From contig NC_033626.1 of assembly GCF_001540865.1 (NCBI RefSeq), positions 11,696,676 to 11,760,675 on the forward strand: 64,000 bases of DNA. The letters are read 5' to 3'. Origin of the DNA: Ananas comosus. Taxonomy: Eukaryota; Streptophyta; Magnoliopsida; Poales; Bromeliaceae. The position numbers and the translations under genes are program-made. This document shows positions 1 through 10,491 of this stretch, piece by piece (the stretch's first letter is position 1; every line of letters begins with the position of its first letter). The notes beneath the pieces were generated by a model. The model saw only the letters and a list, made by a program, of their open reading frames with translations, ran no database searches and was not told the origin of the DNA.

Positions 1-2391
1 AGTATGATCCGGAATGGGGTGTTTTCTACTTTAACAGTGTAGAAAAATTAATATCGATTGACTTTTTAATAGAAAATTCTATTTACTAGTTAGATCAAGA
101 TTAATAATTCTGATTTTGAATTGAAAATGATTTTGAATTGAAAATTTTAATTTTCTAATTTTAGGAGGTCTTTCGATTTTAATTGTTGATTTTATACTTG
201 CTCGATGGATTCTATTATAATTTCAAAAAAGTTAGAAATTTAATTTTTAAATTCTTCAAATGCTCTAAACCATGTTAACCGTATGGATTATCAATTCAGG
301 AACTCTATTATCAAAAATAATTTATAAGTACGAAGGTCTCGGTACTACTCATAAGCATATATATATAGTAGCAGTACTCATGATATATATTCATCCGCTA
401 ATAGTGCAGTTGAAAGTATATAATTAGTTCAACTGATTCTTTCTTTTCTATATTTACGGTCTATATGAGAGTAGAGATTTTGAATTCAAATTTCACAGCG
501 TTCCTAACCTTTTTTAGTTTTCTTCATTTCTTCTCATCAATTCAACTCCACATTTCAAAATCATCAAAAAGTTTTGAATCCAGGCGTAAAATAAAGTATT
601 GAATATAAATATTAAACGCAGCGTTCTTAGATAATTTAAGCTATTGAAGATAAATAATTAATTATTTCACATTATTTGCATATATTCATGACGTATAGTA
701 ATCCTCGACTGCATCGATCATTATCTTCATATATAATCTCCACATCTGAAAATTTATGTTGTCATGACCTTCATCTCTGTGACCGTGTTGAATTTTTTTT
801 TTTTTTTTTTTCATAGTATAAGCTAAAAGGAAAAGGTACACTACTTGAGAAAGTTACCAGGGAACTTCAAGGTCCTTGAAATTATGTTCTAAGTTCAAAT
901 TCGTTCAAAAGCAAACGAATTAATTAAACAATAACGTTCAATTTGATTTGAATATCGATTGAAAACTTCGTAAGGTGTTAATTTTTTCCCTTATTCTATT
1001 TCCTTTAAAAATTATAGGGGGAAGGGGGAGAAGGTGAGAGGTGACGAGAGCACTCCTTGCTTTCGCGACGTTGCGTGCATGGGGAGGCTTCGCGACCCCA
1101 CGTCGCCTCGCACGTGGGAACGCCACGTGCCATCCAGTTTAATTTAATTAATGATTAATTAATGCCTAATGATTTGCTCAAATTGTACTACGTAGTGTCT
1201 CCATTTCATTTTCAGATGGGAGTAGGACAACAAGATCGAGATTCGTTGCTATATATGGCGCAGTTGAATATAAATATTAAAAAATTTTACTTCTTAAGAG
1301 TTTAAATTTTTGAAAAAAATAATAAGTTATATTATTAAAAAGTATAGCTATTATATTTTCAGAAATATAAGGGAGTTACATGTTTCGAACTTTTTAGCCC
1401 TTAGATCAATTTCTTTGATCATTTCTGATCTTTGAATTAATATTATTATCTTAACTAGAGAGACCACTCAGCCCTAGGGGGGGGGACCGCTATAATCCCG
1501 ACTATATAATTCTTAATCCAAATGCCAAAAATTAGGAAGCATCAACTCACTTATACTTTTGAAAATATAGTAACTCTACACATTATTTAACATGGTATCA
1601 AAATAGAATGTTTTGAGTTTAAATTTTACCTTATCCGAAAACTGAAACTTTTAGAGATAAACTTTTGTCTGACATCTGTGAATTCATGCACGGATGTAAA
1701 TATGAATCAAAATATAGCCTTCCAATTATTTCTTTCTAAATCCATTCATATTTAACAGAAGTAGCTGGCAATATCGAGCATTAACATGCACACATTACCG
1801 AAAAAAAAAGTTTGAACAAAATAAATGCATTGCAATGCATGTGCCTCATAATTTAAGGGAAAGAATACCATCGGCAAAAATCAATAATATGAGAGACAGA
1901 GAGAAAGTTATGATAATAAGATGGTTATGTAAATTATAAGTTCATAAATAGAACTAACTAGCTAGCTCGTATTATTCTTCTTTTCTATTTGATATTTAAT
2001 TTAATTTTATTCTGCTTCTTATAAACATCACTTTTGTGTTAGCTAGCAATTGGCAAGTTCGTATATTTTGAATTAAGCCCCACAAGCTCATTTTATAGTG
2101 GTCAAAATGTAAGTTGGTGATCGACATATATTTTTCTTAATTAATTTTCAATATTAACTATTTTCAAGCTTATTAACACATGACCTCGTAAATATTAACT
2201 AATTTCGAGCTTATTAACACATGACCTCATAAATTACACCATATAAAGGCTTCCATATAATTAATTCTCATCAGTTGCTTGAGTTATAACCAATTAATTC
2301 ATGCCATTCTTTTCCATTGTACATTTTAACACAAAAAACAAAAACGAATAGAAAACAAAAAAGTACTAGCTCCTTGCATCCTTGCCCGACG
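1..2391. other. AT-rich intergenic DNA upstream of the MYB gene
   Basis: No supportable gene. Positions 1 to about 290 resemble, in diverged form, the centre and right arm of the fold-back elements at 12397-12853 and 13629-14183: a 'gtgtagaaa' stretch, then 'agatcaaga', then 'cttcaaatgctcta'. The window therefore seems to open inside an old copy. A poly-T run lies at about 794-812. A GC-rich patch at about 1021-1135 contains two CACGTG cores and several CG dinucleotides, and its only ORF is a short basic peptide with no recognisable domain. The rest is low-complexity AT-rich sequence. Confidence 0.6.
2152..2235. repeat. 42-bp tandem duplication in the MYB upstream region
   Basis: Two adjacent, nearly identical units of about 42 bp, each containing 'gcttattaacacatgacctc'. 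They lie about 450 bp upstream of the MYB start codon. No function is visible. Confidence 0.8.
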
Positions 2392-2397
2392 CTAGGT

Positions 2398-2490
2398 CAC
2401 GTGCCATGCTGCAGCTAGCACGTGTGAGTGGCCAATCTTTTTAATTACGTCATTACGTGCATTAGAATTAAGACACCAAGTGTATAAATA
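2398..2490 (+). promoter_or_regulatory. MYB promoter: paired G-box/ABRE cores and a TATA box
   Basis: Two perfect CACGTG cores lie at 2398-2403 and 2419-2424, 21 bp apart or about two helical turns. The second reads ACGTGTG, an ABRE-like form. A TATA box (TATAAATA) lies at 2483-2490, directly followed by ACCAACC, an AC-element-like MYB site. The start codon is at 2659. This implies a leader of roughly 140 nt, which includes a GTA microsatellite at about 2554-2577. ABA or bZIP/bHLH control is inferred from the motifs only. Confidence 0.55.
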
Positions 2491-2658
2491 ACCAACCAAT
2501 GTTGTGGTGGGGTGGCCGTGTGAAATAATAAACCAAAGAGAGAGAGAGGGAGAGTAGTAGTAGTAGTAGTAGTAGTTAACAGTTCTCACCTTCTCCCTTC
2601 CCTTCCTTCCTACCTGCAACTAAGGGTTTCCACTCCCCAGTTAACCACCATTAACTCC

Positions 2659-2794
2659 ATGGGGAGATCTCCATGTTGTGATGAGAATGGCCTCAAAAAG
2701 GGGCCATGGACTCCTGAGGAGGATCAGAAGCTGGTCCAACACATACAAGCTCATGGCCATGGAAGCTGGAGAGCTCTCCCCAAGCTTGCTGGTA

Positions 2795-2837
<43 letters not shown>

Positions 2838-3987
2838 TATATGAAACAATAATCCAATTAATGAATGGTGTACCTTTTTTTTATTTCTCCTATGTATAGG
2901 ACTCAACAGGTGTGGAAAGAGTTGCAGGCTAAGATGGACCAACTACTTGAGGCCTGATATCAAGAGAGGCAAGTTCTCTCAAGAGGAGGAGCAAACCATC
3001 CTCAGCCTCCATTCAATCCTTGGGAACAAGTATGGAGAGACCCTTTCTTTAACGGTGCAAAAATTAATATTTTGACAGAACAGATATATTAAATTTAGTT
3101 TTTTTTTTTTGAGAAATATATTAAATTTAGTTAGTGTTCGTAAGATAAGCTTGTGCAGGGTTATTTTATGTAATTAATCATTTGCTAATAACAATTCTTA
3201 CTTTCTTTGCATTCCTAATTTGTGTCAATGATCTGGTTTAGATATGCTGATCGATTGACTTCTATATAGGTGGTCGGCGATTGCAAAGCACCTCCATGGT
3301 CGAACCGACAATGAGATCAAGAACTTCTGGAACACCCACCTCAAGAAGAAGCTGATCCAGATGGGCTTCGACCCGATGACCCACAGGCCCAGGACCGACT
3401 TCTTCGCTGCGCTACCGCAGCTCCTCGCGCTCGTCAAGCTCCGCGAGCTCGTGGACCAACAGCCATGGGCCGACCACTCTGCCCGCCTCCAGGCAGAGGC
3501 GGCCCAGGCCGCCAAGCTCCAGTACTTGCAACAACTCCTCCAGTCGGCAACCGTATCCCCTGCCGCCACCACAAGTACTAGTGACCTTGATCAACCCATG
3601 AGCCTTTTGGGCTCCCCACACATGGCTTCTTTTCCCTCCTCACTAATGCCTTCTCCAACTACTACTACCGCCACTCTTTTCCAGAACATGAGCCAAATCC
3701 CAGATATTCAGATTCCATGCTCCTTTGACTTTGATGATCAGGAGCCCATGGGCAACGAGGGAAACTGTGGCTCTGACAATTACAGTGAACCATATGGGCA
3801 GGGAGAGAATAGCACCCCAAGAACAGTTTTGCTGTCACAGTCCTCTCTCCCTCCCCTCACTGATATTTCCATCTCCAACCCTGGAGATGCTTGTAGCACC
3901 TCCAGCTGTGGTGGGAGCAGCACCGCTCCCATCTCTTGGCCTGATCAGCTCTTGCTTGATGATTTCATGGCTGAGTTTTCTAATTAG
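2659..3987 (+). CDS. R2R3-MYB transcription factor (subgroup 11/24-like)
   Basis: Three exons, 2659-2791, 2900-3029 and 3270-3987, give 326 aa. All introns are GT-AG, and the positions inside R2 and R3 match the usual R2R3-MYB gene structure. The protein opens [19 protein letters not shown]2 spans about residues 14-61 and R3 about 67-112, with the regular tryptophans and the [19 protein letters not shown] recognition helix. The bHLH-binding signature is not apparent in R3. After the DNA-binding domain come [13 protein letters not shown], a leucine-rich stretch and [21 protein letters not shown], then a Ser/Thr/Pro-rich acidic C-terminus. The post-MYB motif resembles the MYB41/74/102 and MYB53/92/93 groups, known in other plants for suberin and stress roles, so a nuclear regulator of suberin or stress genes is inferred. 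Intron 1 holds a long TC microsatellite (2799-2835). Exon 3 is clearly more GC-rich than the flanks. Subgroup assignment is moderate; family is certain. Confidence 0.95.
2799..2835. repeat. (TC)n microsatellite in MYB intron 1
   Basis: Uninterrupted TC dinucleotides begin 8 bp after the exon 1 donor. Unlikely to alter the protein, but probably polymorphic in length. Confidence 0.95.
3101..3115 (-). mobile_element. Ultra-short retroposon tail with 17-bp target-site duplication
   Basis: Inside MYB intron 2, a poly-T run followed by GAGAA lies between two perfect 17-bp direct repeats (3084-3100 and 3116-3132, 'atatattaaatttagtt'). Read on the minus strand the insert is TCTC plus poly(A), which is the extreme 3' end of the SINE/LINE tail seen elsewhere in the window (9700-9732, 55221-55240, 62560-62572). 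The likeliest explanation is a target-primed insertion that aborted after copying only the tail. Confidence 0.65.
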
Positions 3988-4688
3988 CTTCCTTCTATTT
4001 CTCTTTAACTTTGGTTTTAATTAGAATATTATGAACCCTACTGCATGGTTTCTTTTTCTTTTCTTCTTTGCTTTTTGTTTTTTCTTTGCCTCTTTATTTT
4101 TTCCTTTTTCCCCCACTAGCTAGGTTGTGAGTTTGAGTTGAGTGTTACAGGTATACCATGCATGGCTTATTGGGTGCGCCAATATCGCATGCAAGCTCTT
4201 TATACGTACACTTAAACACTTCGTTTGTACACAAATATTATAGTCGCGCACTCTACATGTGTATGTATGTGTATATATATATGTATGGCTTGGATTTTGA
4301 TTCCCTCTGCTTCTTCATTAATTATCTTCTATGGTTATGTCATTTCCTTTTAGTTTAATTAGCTAGGTGGTTATATATAATCAATATTAATAACCTAATG
4401 TACGTGGACAATGTTGACTAGTATGAAACCGGTTTCTGTTCTCAGACTTTGCTGATGAGTAGAAGATCTTCTTTAATGATTTTCCCACCTCATTCGATCT
4501 GTATCTCAGCACCTATGAAATATAATTAGTTCTAGTCCCCATAATATAATGTGAACTTTAACAAAATACACAATTTAATTCCCTTCTGTTTTTGTTTTCA
4601 CATTGTTTTACTCAAGGTGGGTAGAGCTATTTTAGTGTAGTTTTACAAAGACAAGCTTGATTGTATGCAAGGAGTGATTTAATTAACA

Positions 4689-5075
4689 TTTCCGTGAAAG
4701 TAATATGAAAAATACTAAGGTGATATACAATCCATTTTGGGTCGCAATCTATACAATTCTTCATCCCAGTTTTTTTTTTTTTTGAGAAAAAGATAAAATG
4801 CTACTATTTTATTTATTTTTTTTAGAAATAAATTGAACTGAATATATAAATTAATTATGATTCGAACTTAGGACCTCGGTTTCTGTGAAAGTAATATGAA
4901 AAATACTAAGGTGATATATATACAATCCATTTTGGGTCGTAATCTATACAATTCATCATTCCGGTATTTTTTTTTTTTTAAATTCGTTTCGTTTATTTTT
5001 CTTAATTAATAAACTTAGCTGAAAATACAAATTAATTATGATTCAAACTTAGGAGCTCAAATACCAATCACCAAG
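4689..5075. repeat. 191-bp tandem duplication carrying SINE sequence
   Basis: Unit 1 starts at about 4689 and unit 2 at about 4880. Both begin 'tgtgaaagtaatatgaaaaa' or a one-base variant, continue with 'caatccattttgggtcg', then run into a minus-strand SINE. The first SINE is interrupted where unit 2 begins. The second continues to its 5' head at about 5095. The duplication end therefore lies within the SINE. Confidence 0.8.
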
Positions 5076-5095
5076 CCCTTTACTACTTACGTAGG
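4770..5095 (-). mobile_element. Two minus-strand tRNA-derived SINE copies (one truncated)
   Basis: Copy A (about 4770-4879) starts with poly-T, GAGAAAAAG and a degenerate GCTAC tail, and ends at the B-box region (gattcgaactta). Copy B (about 4963-5095) has poly-T, cgtttcgtttattt, the B-box-like gattcaaactta and the A-box region (accaagccctttactac). The family is the one described at 9568-9732. Both copies are diverged. Confidence 0.65.
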
Positions 5096-5580
5096 GAGAG
5101 TCGATTCATACCAGAGTTTTAAGTATTTTGAAATAAAGAGTATAAAATTATTGTGATATTTAGGGTGATGATGTTATAATATTATAACAAAAAGATGGCT
5201 ATAGGTAGATATTAATGCATTGCTCAAGTAATAACAGCAGTAGAGAAGGTTAAAATAAAAAAGAATTAATAATAGTAGAGAGTCCCCTAATTTAAAGGAG
5301 GTTTCTTCTAGAAACTAATGATTAGCTTAGCTGTACTGATAATAGAATAATGCAGTAGAGAAGAAACATAGCTATAGTCATCCCAGGCAGTTAGAGAGTT
5401 GACCTTTAGCTGTCATGTCACAGTGGGACAGGGAACAAGTAGCAATGATAGGAAAGAAATTAAGCATATAATTAATTAAACCATAACTTTTATGTCACTC
5501 TCAACAATGAAACGGAGTCAATGCTTAATGTACCTAAAAAAGTACTCCATAATATTACTAATAAGTTAATATTCTTTGGC

Positions 5581-5982
5581 CAATTTGCATAAAAAATTGA
5601 CTAATTTTAGACTTTTGCAAAACTAGACCGTTCTTTTTGATTTTGCAAATTCGGTCCGAATTTTCAGCAAACTGACCAAAATACCCTTATTACTTTTTCT
5701 CTCTCATCTTTCTCTCTCCTCTTCGTTTCACTTGTTCTTTTTTTTTTTCTCTCGCCGAAAAAATTAGCGAAGGCAGAGGCAGAGGCGGAGGCGAAAACGG
5801 TCCGCCTCGCCTCTCACCCTCATGCTCTCGCCCTCGCCCTTGCTCTCGCCCACGCACCCCCCACCTTTCTCCCCTCCGACCCCGCCGAGGCNCACCCTCA
5901 TGTTCTCGTCCGCGCCCTTGCCCTTGCCCACGCACCACCCACCTTCCTGGCCTCCGACCCCGGCGAGGCAGCGCCGCGACTT
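5581..5982. repeat. GC-rich block with a ~75-bp tandem duplication and an N at its junction
   Basis: AT-rich sequence at 5581-5690 gives way abruptly to a GC-rich block. Units at about 5817-5891 and 5893-5967 are similar (ccctcatg, ctctcg, ccttgc, cccacgcacc, ctccgaccccg, cgaggc), and the single N is at 5892 between them. The Arg/Lys-rich and Pro-rich ORFs here are low-complexity and differ by frame, so no gene is called. Possible source: a captured gene fragment in a transposon. Confidence 0.6.
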
Positions 5983-8900
5983 TTTTTTTTTTTCGCTTTT
6001 TCCTTTTCTTTTCTTCTCCGGCTTTCCTCCACCGTCTCCGACGACGACGTCTCTCTCGCCCTTCCCCGTCCTTCTCGTCTCTCCCTTTCCGTCCTCCCCG
6101 TATCCGACAACGATGCATTTTCGCCGGCGCCGACGTCGACACCGTGGAGGTCACTGCGGCGCTACAGGCTCGGAGCGGGGGTCCTTAGCGGCGTCGTCAC
6201 CGGCGCCGTGGCTGTTGGCAAGACGGGTGACTAAAAAAAATTATAGAAGAAACAGATAAAAAAAGATAAAAAATTATATAAAAAAAGGATGAATATGAAA
6301 TTACATCATTAACTGTAAAAAAAATTACAAGTTGCACTACTTAAGATGGAAACTGCAGCTTTAAGATGAAAATTACACTTTTGGGAGATATTTACACCGT
6401 TTCTCTTCTTATTGTACTCTTTCAGATGTAAACTGCATCCATTAAGATGAAAGTTACACTCTTTAAACGAAAGTTGCACTTTTTGAGAGATATTTATACT
6501 GTTTCTCCTCTTCTTGCACCATTTGAAATGTAAACTGCACTTTTTTAAGAGATATTTATACTGTTTCTCCCGTTGTTGCACTGTTTCTCCTCTTGTTACA
6601 CTATTTCTCCTCTTGTTGTATTATTTTTTCTTTTAAACAATGTAAGATGAAAATTACACTTTTTAAATGAAAATTACAGTCTTTGAAAAATATTTATACT
6701 GTTTCTCCTCTTATTACACTCTTTTAAATGTAAACTGCATCCATTAAGATGAAAGTTACACTCTTTAAACGAAAGTTGCACTCTTTGAGAGATATTTACA
6801 CTGTTTCTCCTCTTCTTGCACCATTTGAGATGTAAACTGCACCCTTTTAAGAGATATTTATACTGTTTCTTCCCTTGTTGCATTGTTTATCTTCTTGTTG
6901 CACTATTTCTCCTCTTGCTGTATTGTTTTTTCTTTTAAACTGTGCAATTACTAGCTATTATATATAAAGCAAATTATATTTTGCATTAACACTAGATAAT
7001 GCGTTGATCATATATATAAACAATGAAATCAATCAAAATCCCACTCAAGCATCATGTGGTTATGTATAAAAAGTGGTTACGTATAAAAATGATACGTCGA
7101 CATCTCTCCTTGTCGGGGAGAAAACCTATTACTAATTGAACAATTAATCTTAGTATTTAATGGGAGCCATGCATGACCTCGTTTCTTGGCGAGCAGGTGA
7201 GTTGATGCCTTTTCCCGCAAGGGTTTGAATACTAAGAACCAAATTAGGAGACTCCAATGGAAACCCAAAATATATATTAGCCCCGTGCCATCACATGGAT
7301 AACATGTGTCCTCAAACCTTAATATTTTCTAATTATGGATACTAATGAAATAACCCGCACGATACGATGGATAAAAAAAAAAAAATTATGGGAGAAATAA
7401 AAATATGAGAACATAGATATTTTATGATTGTTAAGAATAGGGTAGCCGGCGATGGAACCGTATACCGCCCTTGTTGAGGATGCATATATAAGGAGCAGCG
7501 AATAAAGGCCGAAGGGCTCTAAGCGGCTAGCAAGAGGAAAAGGGGGTGAGGAAAAAAATTCTAAAATCATGGGCGGAGAGATTCAAAACCTTCCACCTAA
7601 ACTGTTGCGTAGATGAGATGAGGGGAGAGGGAGAGACACTACTGCCGGTTTGGGAGATAAAGAAAAGTAAAAGATAGAAGGAAAAAGTAAAGAGAGAAAG
7701 AGAGTTGAATGACCGACCGTCCCTAAAGCAAGTGGCAAAGGGCTTGGTGGTTGGTACCTGAGACCCAAGTTTGAATTCTAGTTGATTCACATTTCCAGCT
7801 ANCGATTTTTTTTTTTTTGCTTTTTTCTTTTCATTTCTTCTCCGACTCTCCTCAACCGTCTCCGACGACGACACCTCTCTCGCCCTTCCCCGCCCTTCTC
7901 GTCCTCTCCCTCTTCCTCCTCCTCTGTCGTCTCCGACGACGATGCATCTTCGCCGGCGCCGACGCCGACACCGTGGAGGTCACTGCGGCGCTGCAGCCTC
8001 GAAGCGGAGAGTCCTTAGCGGCGTCGTCGCCGGCGCCGTGGTTGTTGGCAGAGAGGGTGATCAACAAAAAATTATAGAAAAAACATTAAAAAAAATAAAG
8101 ATAAAAAATTATATAAAAAGAATGATGAAGATGAAATTGCATTGTTAACTGCAAAAAAAATTATAAATTGCACTACTTAAGATGTAAACTGCAGTTTTAA
8201 GTTGAAAATTACACTTTTTAAACGAAAATTACATTCTTTGAAAAATATTTACACTTTTTCTCCTCTTATTGCACTCTTTTAAATGTAAACTGCATCCATT
8301 AAGATGAAAGTTACACTCTTTAAACGAAAGTTGCACTCTTTGAGAGATATTTATACTGTTTCTCCTCTTCTTGCACCATTTGAAATGTAAACTGCACTCT
8401 TTTAAGAGATATTTATACTGTTTCTCCCGTTGTTGCACTGTTTCTCCTCTTGTTGCACTATTTCTCCTCTTGTTGTATTGTCTTTTCTTTTAAACAATGT
8501 AAGATGAAAATTACACTTTTTAAATAAAAATTACAGTCTTTGAAAATTATTTATACTGTTTCTCCTCTTATTACACTCTTTTAAATGTAAACTGCATCCA
8601 TTAAGATGAAAGTTACACTCTTTAAACGAAAGTTGCACTCTTTGAGAGATATTTACACTGTTTCTCCTCTTCTTGCACCATTTGAGATGTAAACTGCACC
8701 CTTTTAAGAGATATTTATACTGTTTCTTCCCTTGTTGCATTGTTTATCTTCTTGTTGCACTATTTCTTCTCTTGCTGTATTGTTTTTTCTTTTAAACTGT
8801 GCAATTACTAGCTATTATATATAAAGCAAATTATATTTTGCATTAACACTAGATAATGCGTTGATCATATATATAAACAATGAAATCAATCAAAATCCCA

Positions 8901-9656
8901 CTCAAGCATCATGTGGTTATGTATAAAAAGTGGTTACGTATAAAAATGATACGTCGACATCTCTCCTTGTCGGGGAGAAAACCTATTACTAATTGAACAA
9001 TTAATCTTAGTATTTAATGGGAGCCATGCATGACCTCGTTTCTTGGCGAGCAGGTGAGTTGATGCCTTTTCCCGCAAGGGTTTGAATACTAAGAACCAAA
9101 TTAAGAGACCCCAATGGAAACCCAAAATATATATTAGCCCCGTGCCATCACATGGATAACATGTGTCCTCAAACCTTAATATTTTCTAATTATGGATACT
9201 AATGAAATAACCCGCACGATACGATGGATAAAAAAAAAAATTATGGGAGAAATAAAAATATGAGAACATAGATATTTTATGATTGTTAAGAATAGGGTAG
9301 CCGGCGATGGAACCGTATACCGCCCTTGTTGAGGATGCATATATAAGGAGCAGCGAATAAAGGCCGAAGGGCTCTAAGCGGCTAGCAAGAAGAAAAGGGG
9401 GTGAGGAAAAAAATTCTAAAATCATGGGCGGAGAGATTCAAAACCTTCCACCTAAACTGTTGCGTAGATGAGATGAGGGGAGAGGGAGAGACACTACTGC
9501 CGGTTTGGGAGATAAAGAAAAGTAAAAGATAGAAGGAAAAAGTAAAGAGAGAAAGAGAGTTGAATGACCGACCGTCCCTAAAGCAAGTGGCAAAGAGCTT
9601 GGTGGTTGGTACCTGAGACCCAAGTTTGAATTCTAGTTGATTCACATTTCCAGCTA
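5983..9656. repeat. Head-to-tail tandem duplication, two units of ~1.82 and ~1.85 kb
   Basis: Unit 1 is about 5983-7802 and unit 2 about 7803-9656. They match in order over their whole length: a poly-T start, the GC-rich 'ccgtctccgacgacgac' part, a field of short A/T repeats, a block with 'acgtcgacatctctccttg', then the first part of a SINE. The offset grows from about 1820 to 1857 bp through small indels. One N (7802) sits on the join. Within each unit a roughly 300-bp segment is itself repeated (about 6427-6730 against 6729-6890; 8285-8590 against 8587-8750), built from recurring 'gagagatatttatactgtttctcc' pieces of up to 20 bp. ORFs through this field encode repetitive Lys/Asn/Cys-rich peptides and are not credible genes. 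Confidence 0.9.
7713..7801 (+). mobile_element. SINE 5' half, cut at the tandem-duplication join
   Basis: Same 5' head, A-box-like (agtggcaaagggcttggtgg) and B-box-like (caagtttgaattctag) parts as the full copy at 9568-9732. It stops at 'catttccagcta', directly before the N at 7802. The full copy in unit 2 shows what is missing. Confidence 0.85.
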
Positions 9657-9732
9657 GGTTTATTTTTAAAATAAAATAAACGAAGCGGGTAGCGTGCTAT
9701 TATCTCTCAAAAAAAAAAGAAAAAAAAAAGAA
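9568..9732 (+). mobile_element. tRNA-derived SINE, full copy with 10-bp target-site duplication
   Basis: Best-preserved member of the family. It starts ccgaccgt, has an A-box-like agtggcaaagagcttggtgg and a B-box-like agtttgaattct spaced as in a tRNA promoter, then 'gattcacatttc', 'aataaacgaagcgggtagcg', tgcta, tctctc and poly(A). Direct repeats 'agttgaatga' flank it at 9558-9567 and 9733-9742. About 165 bp including tail. Pol III internal promoter function is inferred from the boxes. Confidence 0.85.
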
Positions 9733-9742
9733 AGTTGAATGA

Positions 9743-10452
9743 TGTGGCTATGAGGAAAGAGAAGGGTTTTTTACTAAGATAAAAGAAAATAGAGAAAATT
9801 TTAAAATAAATAGTGAGTCCCACCGCCCTCAAATTAAGGTCGTACATATACATTTGATTTGGCCATGAAAAATCATGTATAATAAAGGTATAGATTGAGT
9901 GAAGCATTTTTCAATGGGGGTGTTTTGTGTGTCAAAAAAGGGTGGTTTAATCTGCAGTGGGGGTTGGTTATGGTAGCCAAGGAAATGTGAAAGGCACATA
10001 TCAATGAAAAGGAAACTTCATTACCTAATCCTTTGCTTAATATGTTGGATACCTCATGAAGTATCCTATGTCACTGGGGAAATTATAAAGATTTTCATCA
10101 ACTTTATTACCTCACAAAGTTTTGTCGAAATTCGCAAATTTTGTCAGAATTAATGGAAAAGACATAATAATAGATTTTTACTAGAGTAATTCTTCAAGAT
10201 CGACCTTCATTCGTTATTGAGAGTTATCTAATACTATTGGGTCAAAAGGAGCTGGAAAAAAAAAAAAAAATTGAAAACTGCTTCTGTATTTTGTGGTGAA
10301 CAACATTTTGATCTACATAATTTGATATTTTTTATAGATACAAACAAAAATATTTTTATTGTGTTTTCTTTCCGTATGTAACACACTTTCTTCATAATCC
10401 CAAATAAAGCTCAAATACATCATGGCCGAAGAGAATAACCTACTTATTACAC

Positions 10453-10491
<39 letters not shown>

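Larger units (their letters stand above)
3988..5580. other. Intergenic DNA 3' of MYB
   Basis: A pyrimidine-rich stretch to about 4110 probably includes the MYB 3' UTR. The rest is AT-rich. It contains a 191-bp direct duplication with two SINE fragments, listed separately. No gene is seen. Confidence 0.6.

Noticed and set aside
5690..6154. Arg/Lys-rich 154-aa ORF
   Set aside because: Low-complexity translation of pyrimidine-rich DNA spanning an N. No conserved domain.
6309..8740. Minus-strand ORFs of Lys/Asn/Cys-rich peptides (KEYNKKRN-type)
   Set aside because: They translate short tandem A/T-rich repeats, recur with the repeat period, and have no gene structure.
6427..8750. CRISPR-like regularly spaced repeats
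   Set aside because: The repeats are imperfect and contiguous, without unique spacers, and the DNA is eukaryotic nuclear.
9568..9732. tRNA gene from the A and B boxes
   Set aside because: The boxes are tRNA-like, but no acceptor or anticodon stem forms. The poly(A) tail and target-site duplication show a SINE.
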